A DNA stretch of 64,000 nucleotides from positions 310,001 through 374,000 of the forward strand of contig NZ_CP060789.1 of the NCBI RefSeq assembly GCF_014489575.1, in the 5' to 3' direction. Shown one piece after another: positions 36,318 to 45,090 of this stretch. The notes beneath the pieces are model-generated. The model saw only the letters and a list, made by a program, of their open reading frames with translations, searched no databases and was not told the origin of the DNA. Numbering within the stretch: the first letter of the stretch is position 1; each line of letters starts with the position of its first letter. The translations under genes were made by a program, and so were the position numbers. The stretch is from Tessaracoccus defluvii (lineage in GTDB: Bacteria > Actinomycetota > Actinomycetes > Propionibacteriales > Propionibacteriaceae).

Positions 36318-37340
36318 TCATGTGAGTCCGGCGAGTTGGAGGATCAGGTCGTCGTTTCCTTTCCAGAGGGGTGCGGGGTCGGGTGTGGTGACGGCGGCTT
36401 TCTGGATCGCGTCGCGGACCATTTGGCTGTCGGCTGTGGCGTAGATGCTGGTGGTGGTGATGCTGGCGTGGCCGAGGAACTCCTTGATGTGGGGCAGCGG
36501 CACTCCGGCGCGCAGCATTTGCATGGCGCGGGCGTGCCGTAGCTGGTGGGCGTGGATCCGTTCAGGGAGTTCTGGGCAGTCGGTGCGCGCGTTCCTGGCG
36601 TGCTTGTTGAGCAGGAAGGTGACGTTGTCCTGGCTCATCGGCTGGGGTCGGCCCGAGCGGGTGGTGTAGAACAGCAGCGCCTCGGGCGCCGCCTTGCCTG
36701 GGTGGAAGACGCTGGCGTAGTGGTCGAGGTGGCGGCCGGTTTTGTCCATGATGGGAATGGTTCTGGTCTTGTGGCCTTTGCCGGTGACGGTCACCCTCCC
36801 GCGGCCGGGGGCGGTGTCGATGTCGGCGATCCGCAGGTCCAGGACTTCTTGGATGCGGGCGGCGGTGTCGAAGAGGAGCAGGATGAGCGTGGTGTCGCGG
36901 AGGCCTCGGCGGGTGTGTTGTCCGGGTGCGCGGATCAGGGCGTCGACGGCGGGGATGGTCAGCGGGTCGGGGGCGCGGGCAGGGGTGCGGGCGGGGCGTG
37001 TCTGCTTCACGTCCAGCCAAAGGGCCACGAGCGCTGGGTCTTCCCCAGCGCAGTAGGAGAGGAACGATTTGATCGCGGCCAGGCGTTGGTTCGCCGACGA
37101 GGCGGCCAGGTGTTGGGTGTCGGTCAGCCAGAGGGTGAACCCGGCGATGGTGGCGCGGTCGATGACGTCGAAGGTGACCTGGCTCAGCTCGAGGTGGCGG
37201 GTTTCACGCAGGTAGGTCAGCAGCATGGTCAGCGCGGTCTTGTAGGAGCGGATGGTGTGGGGGCTGAGTCTGCGTGCTCGGGGCAGGTGGATAGTCAGCC
37301 AGGAGCGGACGAGCCGGAAGAAGTCGTCAGAGGACTGCAT
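36318..37340 (-). CDS. RIT tyrosine recombinase, third gene
   Basis: A 340-residue integrase-family protein. N-terminal SAM-like domain about 1-100; catalytic domain with first arginine in DTAARIQEVLDLRIAD, H-x-x-R in HAHQLRHARAMQML, and LGHASITTTSIYA with the final histidine and nucleophilic tyrosine. Full active site. It overlaps the second recombinase by 14 bp. The stop codon touches the left inverted repeat, as in other RIT elements. Confidence 0.9.
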   Translation of the reverse strand: MQSSDDFFRLVRSWLTIHLPRARRLSPHTIRSYKTALTMLLTYLRETRHLELSQVTFDVIDRATIAGFTLWLTDTQHLAASSANQRLAAIKSFLSYCAGEDPALVALWLDVKQTRPARTPARAPDPLTIPAVDALIRAPGQHTRRGLRDTTLILLLFDTAARIQEVLDLRIADIDTAPGRGRVTVTGKGHKTRTIPIMDKTGRHLDHYASVFHPGKAAPEALLFYTTRSGRPQPMSQDNVTFLLNKHARNARTDCPELPERIHAHQLRHARAMQMLRAGVPLPHIKEFLGHASITTTSIYATADSQMVRDAIQKAAVTTPDPAPLWKGNDDLILQLAGLT

Positions 37341-38301
37341 GGGACGCCTCCGGGAGGGTGGTTTCGAGGTCGGTGTTGGCGAGTCGGCGCAGGTCGGGAT
37401 GGAAATCTGGGGCGAGGTGGAAGTAGTACCAGGTGTCGTCGGGATTGGTGTGGCCCAGATGCAGGCTCAGGTAGATGACCAGCGCCTCTGGGTCGCGGCC
37501 CGCGCGGGCCCATCGGTTGATGACCTCGACGACGTGGGCGTGGCGAAGGTCGTAGACACGCGGCGGTGAGCCGGGGCTGGCCGTGATCGGCGGGTCGGCG
37601 CCGTCGAGTAGTTCGCTGAACCAGTGGTCGATGGTGCTTCGGCTGTAGAAGCCGCCCGTGCGGTTCGGGAAGAACGCGACCCGGTCCCGGTGGTGTGGGC
37701 TGATCGCGGTGTCGTATCGGCGGCAGTAGTCGTGCAGGTCGGGAGAGAGGAACACCAGCCGGTCCTTGTGTCCTTTCGATTCGCGGATGTGGATGGTGCC
37801 GTGGGCGAGGTCGACGTCGTTGCGGTGGAGCTGGCGGGCCTCGCCGGGTCGCAGACCCAGGCAGTAGATCATCCGGAACATCACCGGGATGATCAGATGC
37901 CGCAGCGCGCCGTAAGGGGACTCGGTGATTCGGTCGGCCGCGTCGAAGATCGCCCGTAGCTGCGAACGGGTGTAGAGGTGCGGGCGGTAGCGGATCTGCT
38001 TGCCCGGAATGCCTTGCGGGATCACGTAGGCGTCGACCCCGAGCCCGGTCATGTGTTTGGCCAGCTGCCTGACGGGGGTGATCCTTCGCATCTGCCCGTT
38101 GACGTGCTCGCCTGGCCGGCCGGCGGCCCATTTCATGGCCATCTCGCGGGTCAGGGTGGTCTGCCCGGGATCCGCCGCGGCGCACATCGCGTCGAAATCG
38201 TGCAGATGCCGCTGCGATGTCGTGTAGGGCAGCCCGAGCGCGTGCTTGACCTGCAGGAGGGACTGGATGTGCGTGGCCAAGCCACTGACCAGCCCGGTCA
38301 C
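37327..38301 (-). CDS. RIT tyrosine recombinase, second gene
   Basis: A 324-residue recombinase starting at the GTG at 38301, whose GTGA overlaps the stop of the first gene. Motifs: MIYCLGLRPGEARQL (first Arg), RVYDLRHAHVVEVIN (H/Y-x-x-R), LGHTNPDDTWYYFHLAPD with the terminal tyrosines. It lies in the middle of the trio; such genes usually act together, though the individual roles are not known. Confidence 0.88.
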   Translation of the reverse strand: MTGLVSGLATHIQSLLQVKHALGLPYTTSQRHLHDFDAMCAAADPGQTTLTREMAMKWAAGRPGEHVNGQMRRITPVRQLAKHMTGLGVDAYVIPQGIPGKQIRYRPHLYTRSQLRAIFDAADRITESPYGALRHLIIPVMFRMIYCLGLRPGEARQLHRNDVDLAHGTIHIRESKGHKDRLVFLSPDLHDYCRRYDTAISPHHRDRVAFFPNRTGGFYSRSTIDHWFSELLDGADPPITASPGSPPRVYDLRHAHVVEVINRWARAGRDPEALVIYLSLHLGHTNPDDTWYYFHLAPDFHPDLRRLANTDLETTLPEASHAVL

Positions 38302-39542
38302 GGCCGGGCCTGGTCCGGTTCGATGCCTACGAGGTCCAGACAGCACTGCCGCATTCGGTCTTCGTCGGCGGCGAGGTAGTGCTTCGCGGAGTCGATTCCC
38401 CGATGCCCCAAGGCGCCGGCGATCACCGGCAACGGCGTGTCCCGCTCGAGCATCCTGGTCGCCAACGATGCCCGCAGCACCCGCATCCCGCGGCCCGCCT
38501 CGCCGGTCGAGGCGGCATGGGTGCGGGCGAACGCCCCTGCCGCCACGTGATACAGATCACTCGACGGCGACAAGGCGACATGCGGGGCCTGCGATCTCAG
38601 GAACACGTGATCGTCGCCGACGCCAGCAGGTCTATCGTGGAGGAGATACTCGGCGATCGCGGTACCCACATCCGCCAACAGCGGCAGCGTCAACACCGTC
38701 GCCGTCTTGCGCTGGATCAGCGTGATCTGGCCCTGCCGCCAATCGATGTCTTGCAGCCGCAGGCCAGCGATATCGCCCGGACGCAATCCCGTCCGGGCCG
38801 CCAACAGCAGCATCGCCCGGTCCCGGCGGCCGGTCAGAGTGCCAGGATCAGTCGAATCGACCAACTGCTCAACGGCGCGCGCCGACAGTACCCTCACCGC
38901 GTGGATGCGTCGGGAGAACACCGCCGGAACCGCGCCGTCCAGCCCCGCGCGCAGACCGGCGTCCTCCAGGAAGCGGCACCACACCCGCAGCGCGGTCACC
39001 ACGGTGCGCATACTGCCCGGCCGGTAGCGTCCACCCAGGAACACCACCGCCGCGGACACGTCCTCACGCGACAGCTGCCGCACGTCGGTGATCCCCCGTT
39101 CGGGCAGCCAGGCCAGCACTGTTCGGGCCACGGTCGCATACAGATGCTGAGTGTCGAGCGCCAACCCGCGGCCCGTCAGCCACTCCTCGAACTGATCCTG
39201 GACCCGACGCAACACCGCCTCCAGGCCGTCGTTGGGATGCCTCCGCCGGGACACCGACCACCTGTAGGTCCCGGTCCTGGCCACCTCCGACAACACCAGC
39301 ACGGCCTTGCGCAGCAGCTTGCGCTTCCAGTCCTTGATCCGGCCCAGTCCATGCTCTCCCGCCACGAAGCACAAGAACTCGGCCGTGATCTCGTCTGTGA
39401 GCTCATCGTCGCCTCGCTGGGAACAGAACAACTCCACCTGCGACCACGCCCACCGGTACTGCCACAACGTCGACGGCGCAAGCCCCAGCGCGGTCACAGC
39501 CGAGTCAGTCCGCGCGATCAACTCCCCAACAGGAACACTCAT
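38298..39542 (-). CDS. RIT tyrosine recombinase, first gene
   Basis: A 414-residue recombinase, the longest of the three. LLAARTGLRPGDIAGLRLQDIDW gives the first arginine; the second box reads MRVLRASLATRMLE, so the usual histidine of H-x-x-R is replaced, while the arginine is kept. LGHRGIDSAKHYLAADED supplies the later histidine and the nucleophilic tyrosine. The long N-terminal part (about 1-200) is typical of the first RIT recombinase. Transcription of the trio begins here, 56 bp inside the right inverted repeat. Confidence 0.88.
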   Translation of the reverse strand: MSVPVGELIARTDSAVTALGLAPSTLWQYRWAWSQVELFCSQRGDDELTDEITAEFLCFVAGEHGLGRIKDWKRKLLRKAVLVLSEVARTGTYRWSVSRRRHPNDGLEAVLRRVQDQFEEWLTGRGLALDTQHLYATVARTVLAWLPERGITDVRQLSREDVSAAVVFLGGRYRPGSMRTVVTALRVWCRFLEDAGLRAGLDGAVPAVFSRRIHAVRVLSARAVEQLVDSTDPGTLTGRRDRAMLLLAARTGLRPGDIAGLRLQDIDWRQGQITLIQRKTATVLTLPLLADVGTAIAEYLLHDRPAGVGDDHVFLRSQAPHVALSPSSDLYHVAAGAFARTHAASTGEAGRGMRVLRASLATRMLERDTPLPVIAGALGHRGIDSAKHYLAADEDRMRQCCLDLVGIEPDQARP

Positions 39543-39597
39543 GACCCCTCACCTCCACTTGAAGAACTACAGAGATGAGGAACATAGACATGCTCGG

Positions 39598-39684
39598 TTA
39601 TCCCGAGAAAGCACCCGTCCCTACCACCGCTGACAAGGCGCGACGACCAGCGCTCGGGATAACACAATCCTCGGGATAGTCCTT
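39598..39684 (-). repeat. RIT inverted repeat, right (87 bp)
   Basis: Reverse complement of 36231-36317 with two mismatches. The outer six bases (GTCCTT) also belong to the interrupted istA sequence. Confidence 0.92.
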
Positions 39685-39832
39685 GGGTTTCCGGACCCTG
39701 CCGGGCAGCACCGCCGCCGAGTAGTGCGCCGCCAACTCCCGATATGCGTCGTTGAGGACCACCTCACCCTCTGCGGGGTGTTTGATCACCCCGGTCTTCA
39801 GGTTGTCCGGAACGATCCGCGGGACCGAGCCG
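39685..39832 (-). pseudogene. istA: IstA, middle fragment
   Basis: About 49 codons of the transposase between the two insertions, reading VPRIVPDNLKTGVIKHPAEG (second catalytic Asp in PDN) up to GRVRKPKD. Bases 39825-39832 (CCGAGCCG) are the target duplication of the IS256-family insertion. Confidence 0.88.
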
Positions 39833-41291
39833 GAGGGTGTCAGATGGTGTGTGTAAGGGGTGGGGCTCCTGACACGAAAGCAGAATGATGACCGTGATAG
39901 ACAGATTGGACCGTGAGGACCGGCGCCGTGCTCAGCGTGAGGGCGTGTCCGCGTTGGAGGCCTCCGGGGCGCTGGATGACCTGTATGCCCGCATCGATGC
40001 CGGTGAGGTCCAGCTGGAGGGCCGCGACGGGCTGATCCAGCAGCTGATCAAGGCCGGCCTCGAGCGCGGCCTCCAGGCCGAGCTCAGCGACCACCTCGGC
40101 TACGACAAGGGCGACCCGGACGCCGACATGTTCCCCAACTCCCGCAACGGGTCGTATCCGAAGACGGTGGCCACCAGCGTCGGGGACGTCGATCTGGCGA
40201 TCCCCCGAGACCGGGACGGGTCGTTTACTCCGATGCTGGTCCCGAAGGGCTCCAGGCGCCTGTCAGGGCTCGATGACATGATCATCTCGCTGTACGCGGG
40301 CGGGATGACGGTCCGTGACATCGAGCATCACCTGGTCTCCACGATCGGTACCGAGATCAGCCGCGAGACGATCTCGAAGATCACCGACGAGGTCGCCGAT
40401 GAGGTGATGGTGTGGCAGCAGCGGCCGCTGGATTCGTTCTATCCGGTGATCTACCTCGATGCGCTGATCGTGAAGATCCGCGACGGCGCCCACGTGCGGA
40501 ACAAGGCCGCTCACATCGCGGTCGGGGTCGACATCGACGGCATCAAGCACGTGCTGGGGATCTGGATCCAGGCCACGGAAGGCGCGAAGTTCTGGGCCGG
40601 GGTCTGCGCGCAGCTCGCCAACCGCGGCGTCCGCGACGTGCTGATCGTGTGCTGCGACGGGCTGACCGGTTTCCCCGAGGCCGTCGAGGCGACCTGGCCC
40701 GACTCGACCGTCCAGACCTGCGTGGTGCACCTGATCCGCTCCGCGATGCGATTCGTCAACTACAAGGACCGCAAGCAGGTGGCGGCGGCGTTGAAGCCGA
40801 TCTACCAGGCCGCTGACGCCGACGCCGCGAAGACCGCGCTGGAGGAGTTCGCCGCCTCCGAACTCGGTCGCGGGAACCCGAACACGGTGCGCGTGTTCAC
40901 CGATGCGTGGACCAAGTTCATCCCGTTCCTGGCGTTCCCGCCGATGCTGCGGCGCGTGATCTACACCACCAACGCCATCGAATCCTTGAACTACCAGCTG
41001 CGGAAGGTGACCAAGAACCGAGGCCACTTCCCCTCCGACGAGGCCGCGGTCAAGCTGCTGTGGCTGGCGATCTGCAACATCGAGGACAAGCGGGCCCGCG
41101 ACCGCGCCAAGGAGAAAGGACGCAAGAAGGGAGAGAAACGCAACGCCGAAGGCCGCCTCGTCGAAGGACAAGTCACCACCAACTGGAAACAGGCCCTGGC
41201 CCAACTCGCCATCGCCTACCCCGACCGCATCAACCCCTACCTCTAAACCACCCGGAGACCGAAACCCTTACACAAACAACTTGACAAGCTC
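39833..41291 (+). mobile_element. IS256-family insertion sequence (1459 bp)
   Basis: The left end begins GAGGGTGTCAGATGG and the right end, read inward on the other strand, begins GAGCTTGTCAAGTTG; both continue to GTGTAAGGG, giving about 27-bp imperfect inverted repeats. The 8-bp direct repeat CCGAGCCG flanks it (39825-39832 and 41292-41299). It sits inside istA; deleting it with one copy of the repeat rejoins the frame as FDWFGGS-VPRIVPDN. Confidence 0.93.
39885..41246 (+). CDS. IS256-family (Mutator-type) transposase
   Basis: A 453-residue transposase. The DDE residues lie in DALIVKIRDG, CCDGLTGFPEA and TTNAIESLNYQLRKVTK; the last is the family hallmark. The zinc-like C/H insertion between second D and E includes TCVVHLIRSAMRFVNYKDRK. 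It is complete and shows no frameshift, so the element may still be active. Base composition is slightly closer to the neighbours than the IS21 parts; no clear donor is indicated. Confidence 0.95.
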   Translation: MMTVIDRLDREDRRRAQREGVSALEASGALDDLYARIDAGEVQLEGRDGLIQQLIKAGLERGLQAELSDHLGYDKGDPDADMFPNSRNGSYPKTVATSVGDVDLAIPRDRDGSFTPMLVPKGSRRLSGLDDMIISLYAGGMTVRDIEHHLVSTIGTEISRETISKITDEVADEVMVWQQRPLDSFYPVIYLDALIVKIRDGAHVRNKAAHIAVGVDIDGIKHVLGIWIQATEGAKFWAGVCAQLANRGVRDVLIVCCDGLTGFPEAVEATWPDSTVQTCVVHLIRSAMRFVNYKDRKQVAAALKPIYQAADADAAKTALEEFAASELGRGNPNTVRVFTDAWTKFIPFLAFPPMLRRVIYTTNAIESLNYQLRKVTKNRGHFPSDEAAVKLLWLAICNIEDKRARDRAKEKGRKKGEKRNAEGRLVEGQVTTNWKQALAQLAIAYPDRINPYL

Positions 41292-41901
41292 CCGAGCCGC
41301 CGAACCAGTCGAACATCGCCACATGCGCCCGCAGCCACGTGTCCTGCCGCATATCCCGCGCAGGCTCGACGAACGCGTAGCGGGAGAACGGCAACGTGGC
41401 CACGAACAAGTAGACCCGCTGCTGCTGCCCGGTCACCGGATCGGTCAGCTGCATCGTCGGCCCGGACCAGTCGACCTCCACCGACTGTCCGGCCTTGTGA
41501 CCGATCCGCGACGCCGCCCCGCTGATCAGGACGTGCTGCTGATAGTTCTTGCAGAACCGGTCATAGCCCATCGCCGTCGACCCCTCCGCCCGGCACCTGT
41601 CGACGTACTCGCCATGGAGGAGCTTCAACGTCACCCCAACCCGGGCGAGCTCACGATGCACCGACGTCCAGTCCGGCTGCGCATGCACGCTCTCATGCTC
41701 CCCACGGCCCGGGAACAGTCGGGCATACACCGCGGCCTCGTCCAGGTCGGCCACATCATCCCAGCCGACACCCTCCCGGTCGGCGGCCTCGATCACTGCG
41801 GTCACGCTATGGCGGGACATGCCCTGCGCGGCGATCTGCCGGCCCGAGAACCCCTCCTCGCGCAGCCGAAGCACCAGCTTCGCTTTGATCTTGCGTACCA
41901 T
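41292..41901 (-). pseudogene. istA: IstA, N-terminal fragment
   Basis: It starts at the ATG at 41901 (MVRKIKAKLVLRLREEGFS), a helix-turn-helix that binds the ends (GRQIAAQGMSRHSVTAVI), and includes the first catalytic Asp in VEVDWSGPTM. The frame runs into the IS256 end at 41292. Joining 41901-41292, 39824-39679 and 36202-35393 gives 1566 bases, an uninterrupted 521-codon IstA. Confidence 0.9.
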
Positions 41902-41964
41902 CCCAATCACTCCTTCTGCCGCGTGATAGGCCACACGGCAGGAGGAGCCTACGAACCCCCACAC

Positions 41965-42071
41965 CCGGCGCTCACCGCCACGATCCGGTGGCGCTCAACC
42001 CCACGAACCCCCGTCCAAGCAGATGGCGCTCAACCGCAATACTGCTGGCGCTCAGAAGACCGAATACTCAC
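41965..42071. repeat. Right terminal repeats of the IS21-family element
   Basis: GGCGCTCA at 41965, 41988, 42025 and 42047, then AATACTCAC at 42063-42071. These mirror the left-end TGAGCGCC copies. Confidence 0.75.
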
Positions 42072-42150
42072 CTGTGGATAAAGATCGATGGATGGAAGCG
42101 AGGGTGTGGATACATGGGACGACGGCGGCCAGACGGCGGACAGAACAGGT

Positions 42151-43122
42151 ATGCATACCAAGACGTTGATCCCAACCGACCTGTCCGAGATCGCGCGAGC
42201 GCAGCACTGGGTGGTCAGCAGGCCACAGGTGTTGGCCGCAGGCTGCTCCCAGACCATGCTGAGCCGGCTCTTGCGCAACGGCGACTGGACCCGGCTCGGC
42301 CAGGGCGTCTACGCGACCCGGCCGCCAGATTTCCAGTCTGTCTGCTGGGGCGGAATCCTCCTCGCTGACGGGCCAGCCGCAATCGGCGGCCTCGCCGCGG
42401 CACATCTGCGGGGAGTCGGTGAGGAACCCACCCGCATTCTGGTCTGGGGCGAGCGCTCCCGCACTCAGGGGCCCTGGATGTTTCGCCGGGGACATCGCCC
42501 GGCATCGGGTGCCCTGCCCATGGTCGGGCCGGAGGACGCTGTGCTCGAGGCTTGTGCAGAGGTTTCCCCGAGACGTGTCCTCGAGTTCCTCACCGCGGCG
42601 TTGGTCAAGGGAGTCACCACGCCCCAACGACTGCGGGACAGGGCAGTCGACCTGTCCTGCCTCAAGCATCGCAAGCTGATCCTGAACCTCCTGCCCGACC
42701 TGGCCGACGGCATCCAGAGCACGCTGGAGAGCCACTTCCTGCACCAGGTGGTCAGGCCGCATCACCTGCCGGAGGGGTTGCGCCAGATCTCCTTGTCGAA
42801 GGGGACCCGAAGCGACGTGGTGCTTGAGGAGTATGGAGTCGTTGTCGAGTTGGATGGACGACGAGGCCATGAGGGCGACGCGAGGTGGCGCGATGCGCAG
42901 AGGGACAACCGACACCTGCTCAGGGGCTATGTGACGCTGCGCTTCGGGTGGCACGACGTGGTCCTGAGCCCCTGCTCAGTTGCCAGCATCCTGGCCGAGG
43001 TCCTCCGTCAGCGTGGTTGGAAGGGAGTTCGTGGCGAGGGCATCGGACGCCGATGCTCTGCCAGATGTACCGCGTGGCGGCTCGCTGGGGTGCAGAGGGA
43101 AAGCGAACGAACCGCGTCCTGA
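42151..43122 (+). CDS. AbiEi-type winged-helix plus DUF559 nuclease-fold protein
   Basis: About 323 residues from the ATG at 42151 (an in-frame ATG at 42088 is possible but lies in the IS flank). The N-terminal part (HWVVSRPQVLAAGCSQTMLSRLLRNGDWTRLGQGVYA) resembles the winged-helix of AbiEi antitoxins. The C-terminal part (SDVVLEEYGVVVELDGRRGH...DAQRDNRHLLRGYVTLRFGW) resembles the DUF559/Vsr-like PD-(D/E)xK fold. Such two-part proteins are widespread as single genes in Actinobacteria, without an AbiEii toxin beside them; none is present here. Function unknown. The IS21 insertion ends 80 bp upstream and may have removed its promoter. Confidence 0.65.
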   Translation: MHTKTLIPTDLSEIARAQHWVVSRPQVLAAGCSQTMLSRLLRNGDWTRLGQGVYATRPPDFQSVCWGGILLADGPAAIGGLAAAHLRGVGEEPTRILVWGERSRTQGPWMFRRGHRPASGALPMVGPEDAVLEACAEVSPRRVLEFLTAALVKGVTTPQRLRDRAVDLSCLKHRKLILNLLPDLADGIQSTLESHFLHQVVRPHHLPEGLRQISLSKGTRSDVVLEEYGVVVELDGRRGHEGDARWRDAQRDNRHLLRGYVTLRFGWHDVVLSPCSVASILAEVLRQRGWKGVRGEGIGRRCSARCTAWRLAGVQRESERTAS

Positions 43123-43181
43123 ACGGACATCCAGGGCCTGGGGTCTTGTGGTCGCTCTGGGGGACCAGGATTCTGGCCCAT

Positions 43182-43317
43182 TCTGCGAGGTGGACGCGTC
43201 AAAATGGGCCACTGGTCGATTTTTCGGGGTGGGTCCGTGCCAGGGGGGTGTCGCCGAGGGGGCGAGTGGCCCAATCTGCGAGGTGGACGGATCAGAATGG
43301 GCCACTGGCCGATTTTG
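43182..43317 (-). repeat. Two copies of the 34-kb repeat core, inverse orientation
   Basis: TCTGCGAGGTGGAC appears at 43182 and 43275 (93 bp apart), each followed by A-x-AATGGGCCACTGG-(T/C)-CGATTTT. Read on the minus strand this is AAAATCGGCCAGTGGCCCATT, sharing 17 bases with the array at 34 kb. The rest of 43123-43380 is gene-free with nothing else recognised. Confidence 0.8.
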
Positions 43318-43380
43318 CGAGGGGGCGGCCCGAAGTCTCACGGGGGGAGGGGGAGGGGCAGGGGGCCACGCCCCCGCCCG

Positions 43381-44142
43381 TCAGAGGACCTTCGCGAAGA
43401 ACTCCCTGGTCCGGTCCTCCTGCGGGTTGCCGATGACGTCAGCCGGCACCCCGGCCTCGACGATCACGCCGTCGTCCATGAAGACGACCTTGTCGGCGAC
43501 CTCGCGGGCGAAGCCCACCTCGTGCGTGACGACGATCATCGTCATGCCCGACGCTGCCAGATCCTTCATCACCTGCAGCACCTCGCCCACCAGCTCGGGG
43601 TCGAGGGCCGACGTCGGCTCGTCGAACAGCATCAGCTCCGGCTTCATCGCCAGGGCGCGGGCGATGGCCACCCGCTGCTGCTGCCCACCGGAGAGCTGCG
43701 ACGGGTAGTGGTCGGCGCGGTCCGACAGGCCGACGCGCTCCAGCTGCTCGCGGGCGTCGGCCTCCGCCTCGGCCTTCGTCATCCCCAGCACCTGGCGTGG
43801 CGCCTCCATGACGTTCTCGAGGGCGGTCATGTGGGGGAAGAGGTTGAACCTCTGGAAGACCATGCCGATGCGGGAGCGCTGCTTCGCGATCGCCTTGTCG
43901 CTCAGCCGGTACAGCCGCCCGTTCTCCTCGCGCAGCCCCATCAGGTCGCCGTCGACGTACATGCGTCCGGCGCTGATCTGCTCGAGTTCGTTGATGCACC
44001 GGATCAGGGTCGACTTGCCGGAGCCGGAGGGCCCGAGCAGCACGGCGACTTCGCCGCGCTCGATCGTCAGGTTGATCCCCTTCAGCACGTGGAGCTCGTC
44101 GAAGAACTTGTGGACGTCGATCGCCTGGACCATCGCGGTCAC
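43381..44142 (-). CDS. Polar amino-acid ABC transporter, ATP-binding protein
   Basis: A 253-residue ATPase of the GlnQ/HisP type: Walker [12 protein letters not shown]-loop [13 protein letters not shown], signature [17 protein letters not shown] and Walker [15 protein letters not shown]. The GTG at 44142 overlaps the permease stop (GTGA); ATG at 44133 is an alternative. It energises import by the permease and binding protein encoded just upstream. Confidence 0.92.
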   Translation of the reverse strand: MTAMVQAIDVHKFFDELHVLKGINLTIERGEVAVLLGPSGSGKSTLIRCINELEQISAGRMYVDGDLMGLREENGRLYRLSDKAIAKQRSRIGMVFQRFNLFPHMTALENVMEAPRQVLGMTKAEAEADAREQLERVGLSDRADHYPSQLSGGQQQRVAIARALAMKPELMLFDEPTSALDPELVGEVLQVMKDLAASGMTMIVVTHEVGFAREVADKVVFMDDGVIVEAGVPADVIGNPQEDRTREFFAKVL

Positions 44143-45083
44143 GGGGTCACCTCCAGGGTGGGGTCGTCCTTCACGGTCCCTGCCGCGAGGATCGACTGCT
44201 GCTTGCGGGACATGCCCCGGGCCGCCTTGGTGGGGCGTTCGCCGTCGAAGCCGCGGCCGTAGTACGCCTCGAGACGCGTCTGCCCGGCCATGAGGATCGA
44301 GGTGATCAACAGGTAGTAGATCGCCGCGACGAGCAGCAGCGGGATGGGCAGGAAGTTCGAGTTGCCGATCGCGTTGGTGACGAAGTTCAGCTCCATCGAG
44401 AACGGGACGGCGATGACCAGCGACGTGGTCTTCAGCATGGAGATGGTCTCGTTGCCGGTCGGCGGGACGATGACACGCATCGCCTGCGGGATGACGATGC
44501 GTCGCAGCGTCGTCGACCGCTTCATGCCCAGGGCGTTGGCCGCCTCCCACTGCCCCTTGTCAACGGACAGCAGACCGCCGCGGACGATCTCGGCCAGGTA
44601 GGCGCCCTCATTGAGGCCGAGACCGAGGATGGCGGCGACGGTGGCGTTGATGACCGTGTAGGTGTCGAACACGAAGAACTCAGGGCCGAAGGGAATCCCG
44701 AGGCTCAGCTTCGGGTAGAGCACGCCGATCAGGCCCCAGAAGATCAGCTGCGTGTAGATGGGTGTGCCGCGGAAGAACCAGATGTAGGCGTAGGAGACGG
44801 CGCGCAGCACGGGGTTGGTGCCCATCCGCATGATCGCCATGGTGACGGCCATGACGATGCCCAGCGCCATGGCGGCGACGGTGAGGATGAGCGTCCAGCC
44901 GACACCCGAGAGGACCCGCGGATCGAACAGGTACTCGAACACGACGTCCCAGCGGTAGTTGGGGTTCGTGAGGAGGCCATGGACGAACATGGCCACCAGT
45001 ACCGACACGATGGCCGCCCAGATCCAGACGCTCGGCCTGAAGACGGGGCGGGCGCGGATCAGCTCGGGTGTTGGCTCGGACAT
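44139..45083 (-). CDS. Polar amino-acid ABC transporter, permease
   Basis: A 314-residue His/Glu/Gln/Arg-family permease. The family motif around the EAA loop reads [36 protein letters not shown], and [11 protein letters not shown] precedes it. About five to six membrane helices. The N-terminal 60 residues include an additional helix ([17 protein letters not shown]). The stop is coupled to the ATPase gene. Confidence 0.92.
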   Translation of the reverse strand: MSEPTPELIRARPVFRPSVWIWAAIVSVLVAMFVHGLLTNPNYRWDVVFEYLFDPRVLSGVGWTLILTVAAMALGIVMAVTMAIMRMGTNPVLRAVSYAYIWFFRGTPIYTQLIFWGLIGVLYPKLSLGIPFGPEFFVFDTYTVINATVAAILGLGLNEGAYLAEIVRGGLLSVDKGQWEAANALGMKRSTTLRRIVIPQAMRVIVPPTGNETISMLKTTSLVIAVPFSMELNFVTNAIGNSNFLPIPLLLVAAIYYLLITSILMAGQTRLEAYYGRGFDGERPTKAARGMSRKQQSILAAGTVKDDPTLEVTP

Positions 45084-45090
45084 GGCTGAC

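Larger units (their letters stand above)
36209..39678 (-). mobile_element. RIT (recombinase-in-trio) element
   Basis: Three adjacent, overlapping tyrosine recombinase genes on the minus strand, enclosed by 87-bp inverted repeats and nothing else. This is the definition of RIT elements. GTCCTT occurs at both host junctions (36203-36208 and 39679-39684); taking one copy out together with the element restores the istA reading frame exactly. No cargo gene is carried. Confidence 0.88.
34526..42071 (-). mobile_element. IS21-family element carrying two nested insertions
   Basis: Ends are inverted: GTGAGTATT at 34526-34534 and AATACTCAC at 42063-42071, each followed inward by several copies of TGAGCGCC. 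CTGT directly flanks both ends (34522-34525, 42072-42075) as a possible 4-bp target duplication. Gene content istA-istB on the minus strand. Without the two inserted elements it would be about 2.6 kb, the usual size for IS21 relatives. Since istA is split twice, the element cannot move on its own now. Confidence 0.85.
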
